Positions 42,425 to 51,059 of a DNA stretch of 64,000 nucleotides are shown here, piece after piece. Both the position numbers and the translations under genes were made by a program. The notes beneath the pieces were generated by a model. That model did not search any database, had not been told where the DNA came from, and was given only the letters and a program-made list of their open reading frames with translations. Numbering within the stretch: position 1 is the first letter of the stretch; each line of letters begins with the position of its first letter. Source of the stretch: CAYZWU01 sp964482235. Its GTDB lineage: Bacteria > Planctomycetota > B15-G4 > CAYZWU01. Where the stretch lies: contig CAYZWU010000010.1 of the NCBI GenBank assembly GCA_964482235.1, forward strand, positions 1-64,000, read 5' to 3'.

Positions 42425-43699
42425 TTATTCGACCGAGAGGACCAGCAGGTTCGTCAGTACGCTGGTCGAGAACCACTGAGGACCGATGAGAGCTTGGAAG
42501 GGATACCTTTCCCCGCTTAGCCAGTGCGACGGAATGGTACGTTGAAAGATGAGGTATCCATCGGCATCCAGGCTGCCGATCGACTGCTGATAAATCGGCC
42601 AGTCGAGGAAGAGGTCGCCGTACATGTTGGGCTGGGGAGGATCCTGGATTCCCGATCCCTGCGCAAGGATCACGGGCTCCGAAGGGGTACCGATGATCCT
42701 GTATTCCATGGACTGGCCAGGGATCACTCCTCCCTTGAAGTAGAGATGCGGATGGATCTCGTCGGCGCCCATGTCCACCGTTCCGTCGTGGATGCGGGGA
42801 TCGTTCTCGAAGTCGAGAGGATGATCGAGGACAACGGTGTTGTCGCCCTTGTCGCGGCAGGGCGAGTTCCAGGCCAGGTGGAAGTCACCGTGAAAAAACC
42901 CGGTGAATTCCGGATCGGCGTCGAGCATGGTGGGCCCCCAGTTGAGCGTGGCGTTGCTATCGACAACGAACGAGGAGATCCCTCCGCAGACAACGGAGTG
43001 GCTGATGTTCAGGGTGGAATGGGATCTCACCGCGCCTTCCGGTGCGACGGGGGCGGTGTTCTCCCAGAGAATGGTGTTGGTCATCGTCACGACTGATGAG
43101 CTGGAGTTGATGCTGATCCCTCCTTCCTCGTGACGGGCCCTGTTGTTGGCGATCGTGTTGTTGATCATTGTCACGTCCGAACCTGTGATATAGAGACCTC
43201 CACCCTCATCCTGCGAGAAATTCTCGACGATGGTGTTGTTCACGAAAGTGGAGGAGATTCCCGAACAGTAGACTCCCCCGCCACACCGCGTCCCGAAATT
43301 CCTCTTGATGATGTTGTTCTTGATGATGTTGTTCTTGAACGTCTGCGAGGTACCACGGATCAGAATCCCGCTGCCGTGGCTGGCGTAGCCGTTCGTTATG
43401 GTAAAACCGTCCAGGACGGCGTCCTCCTTATTGTTGTAGGGGTATATGACCACGTACAGCTTCTGCATCCCGTCGATGACAGTGACTTCCGGCCCCATCT
43501 CGCTCTTGAGTACGATCTCTTTATTATAGAATTTTATGTTTTCGTAGTAGGTCCCCGGCCTGACGATGATCGTGTCGTGATCCTGTGCGGCATCCATGGC
43601 CCCTTGAATGGTCCCGTGATCGTCAGGTACGTAGATGTCGTCAGCGAAGCAGAGGGGGGAGAGGACGAGAAGCGCGACGAGGAGCGGAACAGGTCTCAT
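42425..43699 (-). CDS. Exported right-handed parallel beta-helix protein, paralogue 3
   Basis: A 424-residue protein with GGAGAACTGTC before its ATG and a signal peptide (PLLVALLVLSPLCFADD). It has the family opening IYVPDDHGTIQGAMDAAQDH and TIIVRPGTY, fewer coils than paralogue 1 (GGGVYCSGISS, GGGLYITGSDV), and the common end DMGADEIHPHLYFKGGVIPG through NLLVLSVE. The promoter upstream is the clearest in the window. Its 3' end faces the hydrolase remnant. Confidence 0.87.
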   Translation of the reverse strand: MRPVPLLVALLVLSPLCFADDIYVPDDHGTIQGAMDAAQDHDTIIVRPGTYYENIKFYNKEIVLKSEMGPEVTVIDGMQKLYVVIYPYNNKEDAVLDGFTITNGYASHGSGILIRGTSQTFKNNIIKNNIIKRNFGTRCGGGVYCSGISSTFVNNTIVENFSQDEGGGLYITGSDVTMINNTIANNRARHEEGGISINSSSSVVTMTNTILWENTAPVAPEGAVRSHSTLNISHSVVCGGISSFVVDSNATLNWGPTMLDADPEFTGFFHGDFHLAWNSPCRDKGDNTVVLDHPLDFENDPRIHDGTVDMGADEIHPHLYFKGGVIPGQSMEYRIIGTPSEPVILAQGSGIQDPPQPNMYGDLFLDWPIYQQSIGSLDADGYLIFQRTIPSHWLSGERYPFQALIGPQWFSTSVLTNLLVLSVE

Positions 43700-43722
43700 G
43701 ACAGTTCTCCTGCTGTTCTGGC

Positions 43723-43788
43723 TTGATGTGAAGGGCGACTCCGGTTTGCGTTGACCCTGATTATAACTGGAATGGCGATCCCTGTTAA
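43723..43788 (-). promoter_or_regulatory. Strong sigma70-type promoter and conserved leader of paralogue 3
   Basis: On the minus strand TTAACA (43788-43783), a 17-base spacer and TATAAT (43765-43760) form a near-consensus promoter. The leader then reads ACGCAAACCGGAGTCG and CTTCACATCAA, matching the segment at 36255-36300. Confidence 0.8.
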
Positions 43789-43915
43789 GTGGTCAGCCGT
43801 TCCGAATCGAGCCTTCTCAGTTGCATCTCGAAGCCAAGAATTCGATGATGGAGCCGGGTCAATGGCCGCAGAGATCCCTGTCGCACGACAACCCGCGGGA
43901 ATCGAGGAGAAATCC

Positions 43916-46900
43916 ATGCAAGAACACGTTGTGTTTCCCCTGATCCTCTCTCTCCTGATCCTACTTACTTCTGCTTGTGGAGCGTTGACGACAATGCCGG
44001 AACCGGACATCGAGTGCCTCAACCTGACATGCGAATTCCTCGAAAATCCTATCGGCCTCGACGAGGCGCGTCCGCGGCTGAGCTGGGAGATCCGTTCGGA
44101 AAGGCGGGGTGTCAGGCAGGCGGCCTGGCAGGTCATCGCCGCGAGCACGCTTGCGAAGCTCGAGAGCGAGGACGGCGATCTCTGGGACAGCGGCAAGGTG
44201 GAGTCGAGCCGGTCGGTGCACATCCCCTACGGCGGGCGGGCTCTCGCTTCCGGGCAGCGCTGCTGGTGGAAGGTCCGCGTCTGGGCCGACGACGGAGCGC
44301 TCACGCCTTTCAGCACAGCGGCCTTCTGGGAGGCCGGTCTCCTCGACCCGATGGACTGGGAAGCCAGGTGGATCGGCTTCGACACCGGCGTGGCCGATGA
44401 GGCGGTCTTCAACGTGGCCGGCTCCCACTGGATCTGGATTCCCGGCGATGAGACTCCCCAGGAAAACAGGAAGGTCTTCTTCCGCCGCTCCTTCAAGCTG
44501 GTAGAAGGCGCCGTGATCACGAGCGCCCGCCTGCTGATCACGGCTGACAACAGCTGGTCGCTCTGCGTGAACGGCGGCGCCGTGGAGGCCGAGAAGAGGT
44601 GGGCGACCAACTGGAAGTCGATACAGGAGATCGATCTGACGGACAGGCTCGTTCCGGGGGACAACGTGCTGGCCGCCTGCGTGACGAACAGCAACGGTCC
44701 GGGCGGCCTGCTGGCCGCGCTCGAGATCGAGGACGAGCGAGGCGGGACGATCAGGATGACAACGGACAGCCAATGGCTCGTCCACGGACAGGAGATTGAG
44801 GGCTGGACGGATGCAGCCTTCGACGAGAGCCGCTGGCAGGGGGCCGTGCAGGTGGCGGCCTACGGCGAGGAGCCGTGGGGCGATTTCATGGAAACGCGGA
44901 AGCCGGCACCCTGCCCCTTCCTGAGGCGCACCTTCGACGTGAAGAAGCCGGTGGCCCGGGCGCGCCTTCACGCCACGGCTCTCGGCGTCTACGAGATGCA
45001 CCTGAACGGCGAGCGCGTGGGCCGCGACTGGCTCACCCCGGGATGGACCGATTACAACGACAGGATCCAGGTCCAGACCTACGACGTCACCGGTCTTCTC
45101 GGCGAGGGCCCAAACGTGCTGGGCGCCATCCTGGGTGACGGCTGGTACGCCGGCTCGATCGGGTGGGAGTGCCGCCGCCACAACTACGGCCCCTATCCTC
45201 TCGGCCTTCTCGCCCATCTCCGCATCGATTACGAGGACGGCACGTGGGAGACGGTGGCAACGGACGGTTCGTGGAAGGCAAGCTCAGGTCCGATCATCTT
45301 CTCCGATTTTCTTCTCGGTGAAACATACGATGCCCGCCTGGAGATGCCCGGCTGGAGCCGCACCGGCTACGACGACAACCGCTGGAAGCCGGTCTCGCTG
45401 CTAGACGGGCCCGAAGCCCCGCTCAAGGCCCAGCATTCGCCCACCGTGCAGAGGGTGCTGGAGCTTGACACGAAAGAGGTCGCCTCGCCGGCTCCCGGCG
45501 TTCACGTCTTCGACCTGGGGCAGAACATGGTGGGCTGGGCCCGGCTCAAGGTGCAGGGCAAGGCGGGGACGCGGGTGCAGCTCCGCTTCGCCGAGATGCT
45601 CCAGCCCGACGGCCACATTTACATCGAAAACCTGCGCAGCGCCAAAAACACGGACGTCTACATCCTGAAGGGTGACGGCGAGGAGGTCTTCGAGCCGCGT
45701 TTCACCTTCCGCGGCTTCCAGTACGTCGAGGTGACCGGCTTTCCCGGCGAGCCGGGCCCCGAGGCCCTGACTGGCATCGTGGCCTACTCGGCCACGCCGG
45801 GCTGCGGCACGTTCCGCTGCTCGAGTCCCCTCGTGAACCAGCTGGTGAAGAACATCGTCTGGGGCCAGCGCGGCAACTTCCTCTCCGTCCCCACGGACTG
45901 CCCCCAGCGCGACGAGCGGCTTGGCTGGTTGGGCGACGCGCAGATCTTCGCCATGGCCGCCACGTACAACATGGACGTGGCCGCCTTCTTTACCAAGTGG
46001 ATGAAGGACGTGGAGGACGCCCAGTCCGACCTGGGAGCCTACCCCGACGTGGCGCCGCGCCTCGTGGCCATGACGGACGGGGCGCCGGCCTGGGGCGACG
46101 CGGGCATCATCGTTCCGTGGACCATGTATCTCTGCTACGACGACGCGGCCCTGGTCAGGCGGCATTACGAATCGATGCAGCGATGGATTGCTTACATCCT
46201 CGAGGGCAACCCCGGCTTTCTCCGAACGGAGAGGCTCAACAACAACTACGGCGACTGGGTCTCCATCAACGCCAAGACGCCGAAGGATGTCCTGGCCACG
46301 GCCTACTTCGCCCGATGCGCCCGGCTGATGTCCCGCATGGCCGCCATTCTCGGGAAGAAGGAGGATGCGGCCCGGTATGCCGGTCTCTTCGACAGCATCT
46401 GCGGCGCCTTCAACGAGGCCTACGTGGACGACGAGGTCCGGGTGAAGGGCGACACCCAGACCGCCTACCTGCTGGCCCTCGAGTTCGATCTTCTGCCCGA
46501 GGGGAAGCGTGAGGCGGCGGCGCGCCACCTGATGGAAGCGATCGAGCGGCGCGACGGCCACCTCTCCACCGGCTTCCTTGGCGTGGGGCATCTCCTCCCG
46601 GCGCTGACGAACAGCGGCCTGAACGACGCGGCCTACCGCCTTCTCCTGAACGAGACGTTCCCGTCATGGGGTTACTCGATCCGGCAGGGGGCCACGACGA
46701 TCTGGGAGCGCTGGGACGGCTGGACCGAGGAGAAGGGCTTCCAGACTCCGGGCATGAACTCGTTCAACCATTATGCCTTCGGCTCGGTGGGGGCCTGGAT
46801 CTACGGCGTCGTGGGCGGCATCGCACCCGATCCGTCGAAGCCGGGCTACGAGCGGATCATCATCCACCCGCGCCCCGGCGGCGGGCTTACCTTCGCCGAG

Positions 46901-47155
46901 GCGGACTACCACTCGATCCGCGGGCCGATCCGCACCGCCTGGAAGAAGGAGAAGGGGCGCTACGTCCTCGATGTGACGATCCCGGGCAACTCCTCGGCCG
47001 AGGTGCACGTCCCTCTGCCCGATGCGGGGAGCGAAGTGCGTGAGGGCGGTAAACCGGCTGCCGAGGCCGAGTGCGTGAAGTTCCTGCGCAACGAGGATGG
47101 CTTTGCCGTCTTCGCCGTGGGGAGCGGGTCGTACCGGTTCGAGGTGGGGAAGTGA
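43916..47155 (+). CDS. GH78 alpha-L-rhamnosidase lipoprotein
   Basis: ATG at 43916 follows GAGGAGAAATCC; the in-frame ATG at 43751 adds 55 unlikely residues. The 1079-residue product has a lipoprotein signal with LTSAC (Cys21). It shows the Bac_rhamnosid_N Ig-like domain, a second beta domain split by a SHWIWIPGDETPQENRKVFF segment, the concanavalin-like domain, then the (alpha/alpha)6 barrel. TDCPQRDERLGWLGDAQIF carries the general acid Glu and GATTIWERWDGWTEEKGF the general base Glu; YPDVAP and GDWVSINAKTPKD are also GH78 signatures. It would release terminal L-rhamnose from plant or algal glycans at the cell surface. It is divergent from the beta-helix gene. Confidence 0.95.
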   Translation: MQEHVVFPLILSLLILLTSACGALTTMPEPDIECLNLTCEFLENPIGLDEARPRLSWEIRSERRGVRQAAWQVIAASTLAKLESEDGDLWDSGKVESSRSVHIPYGGRALASGQRCWWKVRVWADDGALTPFSTAAFWEAGLLDPMDWEARWIGFDTGVADEAVFNVAGSHWIWIPGDETPQENRKVFFRRSFKLVEGAVITSARLLITADNSWSLCVNGGAVEAEKRWATNWKSIQEIDLTDRLVPGDNVLAACVTNSNGPGGLLAALEIEDERGGTIRMTTDSQWLVHGQEIEGWTDAAFDESRWQGAVQVAAYGEEPWGDFMETRKPAPCPFLRRTFDVKKPVARARLHATALGVYEMHLNGERVGRDWLTPGWTDYNDRIQVQTYDVTGLLGEGPNVLGAILGDGWYAGSIGWECRRHNYGPYPLGLLAHLRIDYEDGTWETVATDGSWKASSGPIIFSDFLLGETYDARLEMPGWSRTGYDDNRWKPVSLLDGPEAPLKAQHSPTVQRVLELDTKEVASPAPGVHVFDLGQNMVGWARLKVQGKAGTRVQLRFAEMLQPDGHIYIENLRSAKNTDVYILKGDGEEVFEPRFTFRGFQYVEVTGFPGEPGPEALTGIVAYSATPGCGTFRCSSPLVNQLVKNIVWGQRGNFLSVPTDCPQRDERLGWLGDAQIFAMAATYNMDVAAFFTKWMKDVEDAQSDLGAYPDVAPRLVAMTDGAPAWGDAGIIVPWTMYLCYDDAALVRRHYESMQRWIAYILEGNPGFLRTERLNNNYGDWVSINAKTPKDVLATAYFARCARLMSRMAAILGKKEDAARYAGLFDSICGAFNEAYVDDEVRVKGDTQTAYLLALEFDLLPEGKREAAARHLMEAIERRDGHLSTGFLGVGHLLPALTNSGLNDAAYRLLLNETFPSWGYSIRQGATTIWERWDGWTEEKGFQTPGMNSFNHYAFGSVGAWIYGVVGGIAPDPSKPGYERIIIHPRPGGGLTFAEADYHSIRGPIRTAWKKEKGRYVLDVTIPGNSSAEVHVPLPDAGSEVREGGKPAAEAECVKFLRNEDGFAVFAVGSGSYRFEVGK

Positions 47156-47349
47156 TGGGGGGCGGTTTTTGATCAGGACACGCTGATTGTCGGTTTTCTG
47201 TAACTCGAATATTTAAAAGATATTACACCGTTTTGTTTAGGGTAATGATTTCTGGTTGGAAATAATTCTTGCAGATTATATCTGAAATTGGTAATAAATA
47301 TGACCAGTTTTGCTTGATTCTGGGTAAATAAATTACCGATTGAGGCTGT

Positions 47350-48654
47350 ATGCAGGAAACTATCAAAACGGTTATCCTCGATTCCCAGGAAGCCACTCTG
47401 CTGACCGGAGTGCCAAGGCGGTTCCAGCTGAAAAGCGTTCCCGGCAAGGCGGCTGTCTGTATCGGCGTGCGTCGATCCGGAAAGTCGACCTTTCTCCACC
47501 AGGTCATGCAGGATCTCATCGATGGCGGCGTCTCACGAGAGAATATTCTCTATCTGAACTTCTTCGACGACCGGCTTCATATCCTGCAACAGGATAATAT
47601 CGCGCTGCTCACGGAAGCCTACTACTCGATCTATCCGGAGAAAAAGAACACCGAAACCGTCTACTGCTTCTTCGACGAGATCCAAGCGGTTTCCGGCTGG
47701 GAGCCCTTTGTCGATCGCATCATGCGTACCGAGAAATGCGAGGTCTACCTGACGGGTTCTTCAGCGCAGATGCTCTCCAAGGAGATTGCCACGCAGATGC
47801 GGGGACGGGCCTTGTCGTGGGAGATGTTTCCTTTCTCCTTTCAAGAGTATCTCGATTCGAAAGGGGTCGATTTCCAGGGTACGCTTTCGACAAAGAAACA
47901 ACTGCTCGTCAGGAAAGCCTTCGACCAGTACTGGGAGACCGGTGGCTTTCCGGAGGTTGTTCACCTGGACAGGCACCTGAGGATCAAGACGCACCAGGAG
48001 TACTTCCAGGCCATCCTGTTCCGCGACCTGGTCGAACGGCACGATGTTTCGCACCCCAGGGCAGTATCCGATCTGGCCCACCGGCTCGTGGACAGCATTG
48101 CTTCGCTCTACTCCGTCAACAGGCTCAAGGGATTCCTGGATGCGCTGGGTCACAAGGTCCCCAGGCACTCGATATCGGACTACCTGAGGTGGTTCGAAGA
48201 TGCCTATTTCCTTTTCAGTGTCCGGCTCTATGATGCCTCGCTCACCCGGAGCAAGGCGAATCCCAAGAAGGTCTACTGCATCGATCATTCCCTGGTCACC
48301 TCGGTCTCGTCCGGCATTCTCGTCAATTCCGGACATCTGCTCGAGAACCTCGTCTTCACGGCGCTGCGGCGGCTTCATCAGGAGATCTACTACTTCAAGA
48401 CAAGGGCGGGCAAGGAGGTCGACTTCGTCGTGCCAAAGAGGAACCGCCCCGGTCTGCTCGTTCAGGTGAGCGAGACACTTGTCGATCCCCGCGTCAGAGA
48501 ACGGAAAATTGCCGCCCTGAGCGAAGCCATGGTGGAACTCGACATCAAGTCGGGCACCGTCGTGACGCGCAACGAGGAGGAGCAGGTCGGAGCCGGGAAC
48601 GGTACCATTCGAGTGGTCCCCGCTTGGCGCTTTCTGCTGGATATGCCTGAGTAG
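47350..48654 (+). CDS. AAA_14 / DUF4143 ATPase
   Basis: A 434-residue protein; TTGAGGCTGT precedes the ATG. Walker A is GVRRSGKS (39-46) and Walker B FFDEIQ near 106-111. GSSAQMLSKEIATQMRGRAL is the sensor and arginine-rich segment typical of AAA_14. The C-terminal DUF4143 domain (about 205-420) has ILFRDLVERHDV and a PD-(D/E)xK-like core, GHLLENLVFTALRR, then KEVDFVV. The family is widespread in accessory DNA; a function in plasmid or phage conflict has been proposed, none proven. The ~190 bases upstream are very AT-rich, unlike the GH78 gene before it, which supports recent acquisition. Confidence 0.9.
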   Translation: MQETIKTVILDSQEATLLTGVPRRFQLKSVPGKAAVCIGVRRSGKSTFLHQVMQDLIDGGVSRENILYLNFFDDRLHILQQDNIALLTEAYYSIYPEKKNTETVYCFFDEIQAVSGWEPFVDRIMRTEKCEVYLTGSSAQMLSKEIATQMRGRALSWEMFPFSFQEYLDSKGVDFQGTLSTKKQLLVRKAFDQYWETGGFPEVVHLDRHLRIKTHQEYFQAILFRDLVERHDVSHPRAVSDLAHRLVDSIASLYSVNRLKGFLDALGHKVPRHSISDYLRWFEDAYFLFSVRLYDASLTRSKANPKKVYCIDHSLVTSVSSGILVNSGHLLENLVFTALRRLHQEIYYFKTRAGKEVDFVVPKRNRPGLLVQVSETLVDPRVRERKIAALSEAMVELDIKSGTVVTRNEEEQVGAGNGTIRVVPAWRFLLDMPE

Positions 48655-48773
48655 TCGACGGCGTTGGGCAAAGTCCGCCGGACGCCGATCTGATATCCCG
48701 CGTCTCGCGTCAGGCCTGTGGGATTCTTCTTTTTCCCGGTCATAGATCCTCCGACGACATCACGATGGCGTGA

Positions 48774-50183
48774 TCACTTGACGTAGGTCTCCTGCTTCCA
48801 GATCGACCGCAGGTCCACCCGCGCCCGCAGACGGGTGAGAATGGCGCGCAGGCCGATGAAGCTCTTGGCCAGCCAGGTGTTCAGGGGGATGGAACGGACG
48901 TACCGCCGCTTGACAATCTCGCCGTAGACCTCGCAACCGCGCCGGAAGTAGGCGGGATCGCCGAAATCGAAGGGGCCCTCGTGGAGCATCGGCTCCCAGA
49001 CCCACTCGGCCCACTGGCGCAACGTGCGCACGCGCTTCTCGTTTTTAGCCTGACGCGGGGTCAGGTCTCCGGCCCGGAGGATCGAATTCCGCACATCCTC
49101 CTCCGTTCCCTCGACGGCCCGCTCCGACTCGGTGAGGTAGTCGATGTCCTCCCGGGAGAAGTTGCTGCAGCAGCCGAAGTCGATCATCCCGAGGCGGCCG
49201 TCGGGCATGAAGAAGTAGTTGCCCGGGTGCGGATCGGCGTGAAGGAGGTCCTTTTTGTAGTAGAGCCGGAAGCAGGCGAGGGTGATCAGGTGGCCGTACC
49301 GGTCGCGCACCTCCTGGGCGGGATCGGTATCCAGGAACTCGTTCAGGTGAACGCCCTCGATATAGTCCGCCGTGAGGATCCTACGCGACGAGACGTCGCA
49401 GTGCACGCTGGGAACCACGATCTCTTCGCTCTCGTCGAAGGCGGTGCAGGCAATCTCGATGTTCCGCGCCTCATGCTCGTAGTCGACCTCGAGGTCGAGC
49501 ATCTCGCGGATCCCGGCGAACTGCTCCTTGATGTTCTCCCAGTCGGAGCTCAGACGCATGGGGAAGATGAGGGCTTGCATGTTGCGGAAATCGTCGCGGA
49601 TCGTGCGGGCGATGTTGGGGTACTGGATCTTGACCGCCACCTGTTGCCCCGTTCGCTTGAGCCTGGCCCGGTGCACCTGCCCGAGCGATGCGGCGGCAAA
49701 CGCCTCGGTCTCGAAATCGTCGAACACGGCATCGGGAACATCGCCCAGCTCGTTCCGGAATAGCTCGCGCAGCATGGAGAAGTGCATCGGCGGGGCCTCG
49801 AAATGAAGCCTGCCGAGGATGTCGGCGAACTGGTCCGGCACCACGTCGGGGTAGTTGGCCAGAAGCTGCCCGACCTTCATCACCGCTCCGCGCAGGTAGC
49901 TCATCCCCCCGAGCAGCTTGATCGCCGACTTGAGGTGCGTCTCGCTGAGCCGCCTCTCCTTCTTCTCCAGGTCGGCAAAGCTCGATCGGATCCAGTGGGC
50001 CAGGTAGGCGGCCGCGATCTTGGCCTGCATCGTCCCCAGGATCCAGAGGCGGTTCAGCGCGCCGGTGGGGATCTTCTTCCTTCCCAGCTCGCCGATGAGC
50101 TGTTGGAGCGCCTGCTGGGGCGCTGTGCCCTTCGGCTCGTCCTGGGGGAAGGCGTCGATCAGTTCGTTAATGTTGATAGCCAT
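48774..50183 (-). CDS. ABC1/AarF/UbiB-family atypical kinase
   Basis: ATG at 50183 gives 469 residues; an in-frame upstream start at 50303 lies inside the TetR gene. The UbiB/ADCK signatures are complete: KxGQ (Lys103, MKVGQLLANYPDVVP), the Ala-rich loop AAASLGQVHRARL, VAVKIQYP, LHADPHPGNYFFM and MIDFGCCSNF (metal-binding DFG). Such proteins support ubiquinone and other prenyl-lipid metabolism through ATPase or kinase activity. The start overlaps the TetR 3' end by 17 bases, so regulator and kinase are one operon and the kinase level is probably set by the TetR repressor. Confidence 0.93.
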   Translation of the reverse strand: MAININELIDAFPQDEPKGTAPQQALQQLIGELGRKKIPTGALNRLWILGTMQAKIAAAYLAHWIRSSFADLEKKERRLSETHLKSAIKLLGGMSYLRGAVMKVGQLLANYPDVVPDQFADILGRLHFEAPPMHFSMLRELFRNELGDVPDAVFDDFETEAFAAASLGQVHRARLKRTGQQVAVKIQYPNIARTIRDDFRNMQALIFPMRLSSDWENIKEQFAGIREMLDLEVDYEHEARNIEIACTAFDESEEIVVPSVHCDVSSRRILTADYIEGVHLNEFLDTDPAQEVRDRYGHLITLACFRLYYKKDLLHADPHPGNYFFMPDGRLGMIDFGCCSNFSREDIDYLTESERAVEGTEEDVRNSILRAGDLTPRQAKNEKRVRTLRQWAEWVWEPMLHEGPFDFGDPAYFRRGCEVYGEIVKRRYVRSIPLNTWLAKSFIGLRAILTRLRARVDLRSIWKQETYVK

Positions 50184-50796
50184 CGTCGATCTCCGTTCTG
50201 GACTGGTTGCTCGCGAGCGACGACACGAAAAGTCGCATCGACTGATCGAGCAGCACCAGGGTATCTTCCTGATCCGGCGACGTGTCCTGCGACCAGAAGG
50301 CAAGCACGCCGAGGTAGAGCGTCCAGTAGAGGTGGATCGCCACGAAGGAAGGCAGGTCCGTCCTGTCGTGCGCGGCGATCAGAGCGGCCACTTCCTCGAG
50401 AAGCTCGATGCGGACGCGTTCACCGGCCTCGCTGCCCGCCGATCCCGCGAAGGGGCTGAGCGCGGTCTCCACCACGGCGGAGAGGTAGTTCCTGTGAGGC
50501 TGCAGCCTGCGCAGCCCCGTCACGACGAGGAGGAAAAGCTCCTCCTCGAGCGCTTCGGTGCCGCGGCGCTGGTCGAGGTAGTCGCGGCGTCCCTGATCGA
50601 GGGCTTCGGCGATGATCTCCATGCCCAGGGCTTCCTTGCTGGGGAAGTAGTTGAAGAGCGTCCCGGCGGCAATGCCGGCACCAGCGGCGATATCCCGAGT
50701 GGTCGACTGATCGAATCCCTTTTCGATGAAGAGCTTATGCGCCGTGGCCACGATCGCCTTCCGGGTGTTCTCCTTGGTCTTCTTCGAGACTCGCAT
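50167..50796 (-). CDS. TetR/AcrR-family repressor
   Basis: A 209-residue protein with AAAGGAGATCC before the ATG. The helix-turn-helix is at about 8-55: TRKAIVATAHKLFIEKGFDQ, STTRDIAAGAGIAAGTLFNYF and PSKEAL, all typical TetR. The C-terminal ligand domain is helical and has no recognised subfamily motif. Two palindromes of the same type, listed separately, flank its promoter, so autoregulation is likely. It is cotranscribed with the overlapping ABC1-kinase gene. The ligand may be a hydrophobic molecule or membrane-stress signal; that is inference. Confidence 0.93.
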   Translation of the reverse strand: MRVSKKTKENTRKAIVATAHKLFIEKGFDQSTTRDIAAGAGIAAGTLFNYFPSKEALGMEIIAEALDQGRRDYLDQRRGTEALEEELFLLVVTGLRRLQPHRNYLSAVVETALSPFAGSAGSEAGERVRIELLEEVAALIAAHDRTDLPSFVAIHLYWTLYLGVLAFWSQDTSPDQEDTLVLLDQSMRLFVSSLASNQSRTEIDDGYQH

Positions 50797-50810
50797 TCAT
50801 GGATCTCCTT

Positions 50811-50826
50811 TGTGAGCGTGCTCACA
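50811..50826. promoter_or_regulatory. Proximal TetR operator
   Basis: TGTGAGCGTGCTCACA is an inverted repeat with 7-bp arms and a 2-base centre. It touches the -10 element of the tetR promoter, so a bound repressor would block polymerase. Core: TGAGC-NN-GCTCA. Confidence 0.8.
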
Positions 50827-50853
50827 TAATACCTCTTTCTCGGAGATGGGCAA
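50826..50853 (-). promoter_or_regulatory. Promoter of the TetR-ABC1 kinase operon
   Basis: On the minus strand TTGCCC (50853-50848), a 16-base spacer and TATTAT (50831-50826) lie between the two operators, about 30 bases before the start codon. Confidence 0.7.
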
Positions 50854-50860
50854 GTAAAAA

Positions 50861-50874
50861 ATGAGCATGCTCAT
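50861..50874. promoter_or_regulatory. Distal TetR operator
   Basis: ATGAGCATGCTCAT is a perfect 14-bp palindrome with the same TGAGC-NN-GCTCA core as the proximal site. The two centres are about 49 bases apart. Confidence 0.75.
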
Positions 50875-51059
50875 AAAAAAACTTTCTCCCGAGCTTGCGG
50901 CGTGATTTCCGCGAGTCGCGGATCAAACCCGAAGCGCGTGACCTTCGTTTTTTCAAGAAATCCCCCTCTTTCCTTCACCAGGTTCACGGCTCTGCGGCAT
51001 AGACGTGGTGGAAATTGAAATTGAATCTTCGACAGACTGCTTTAAAAGGGGTACTTGCC

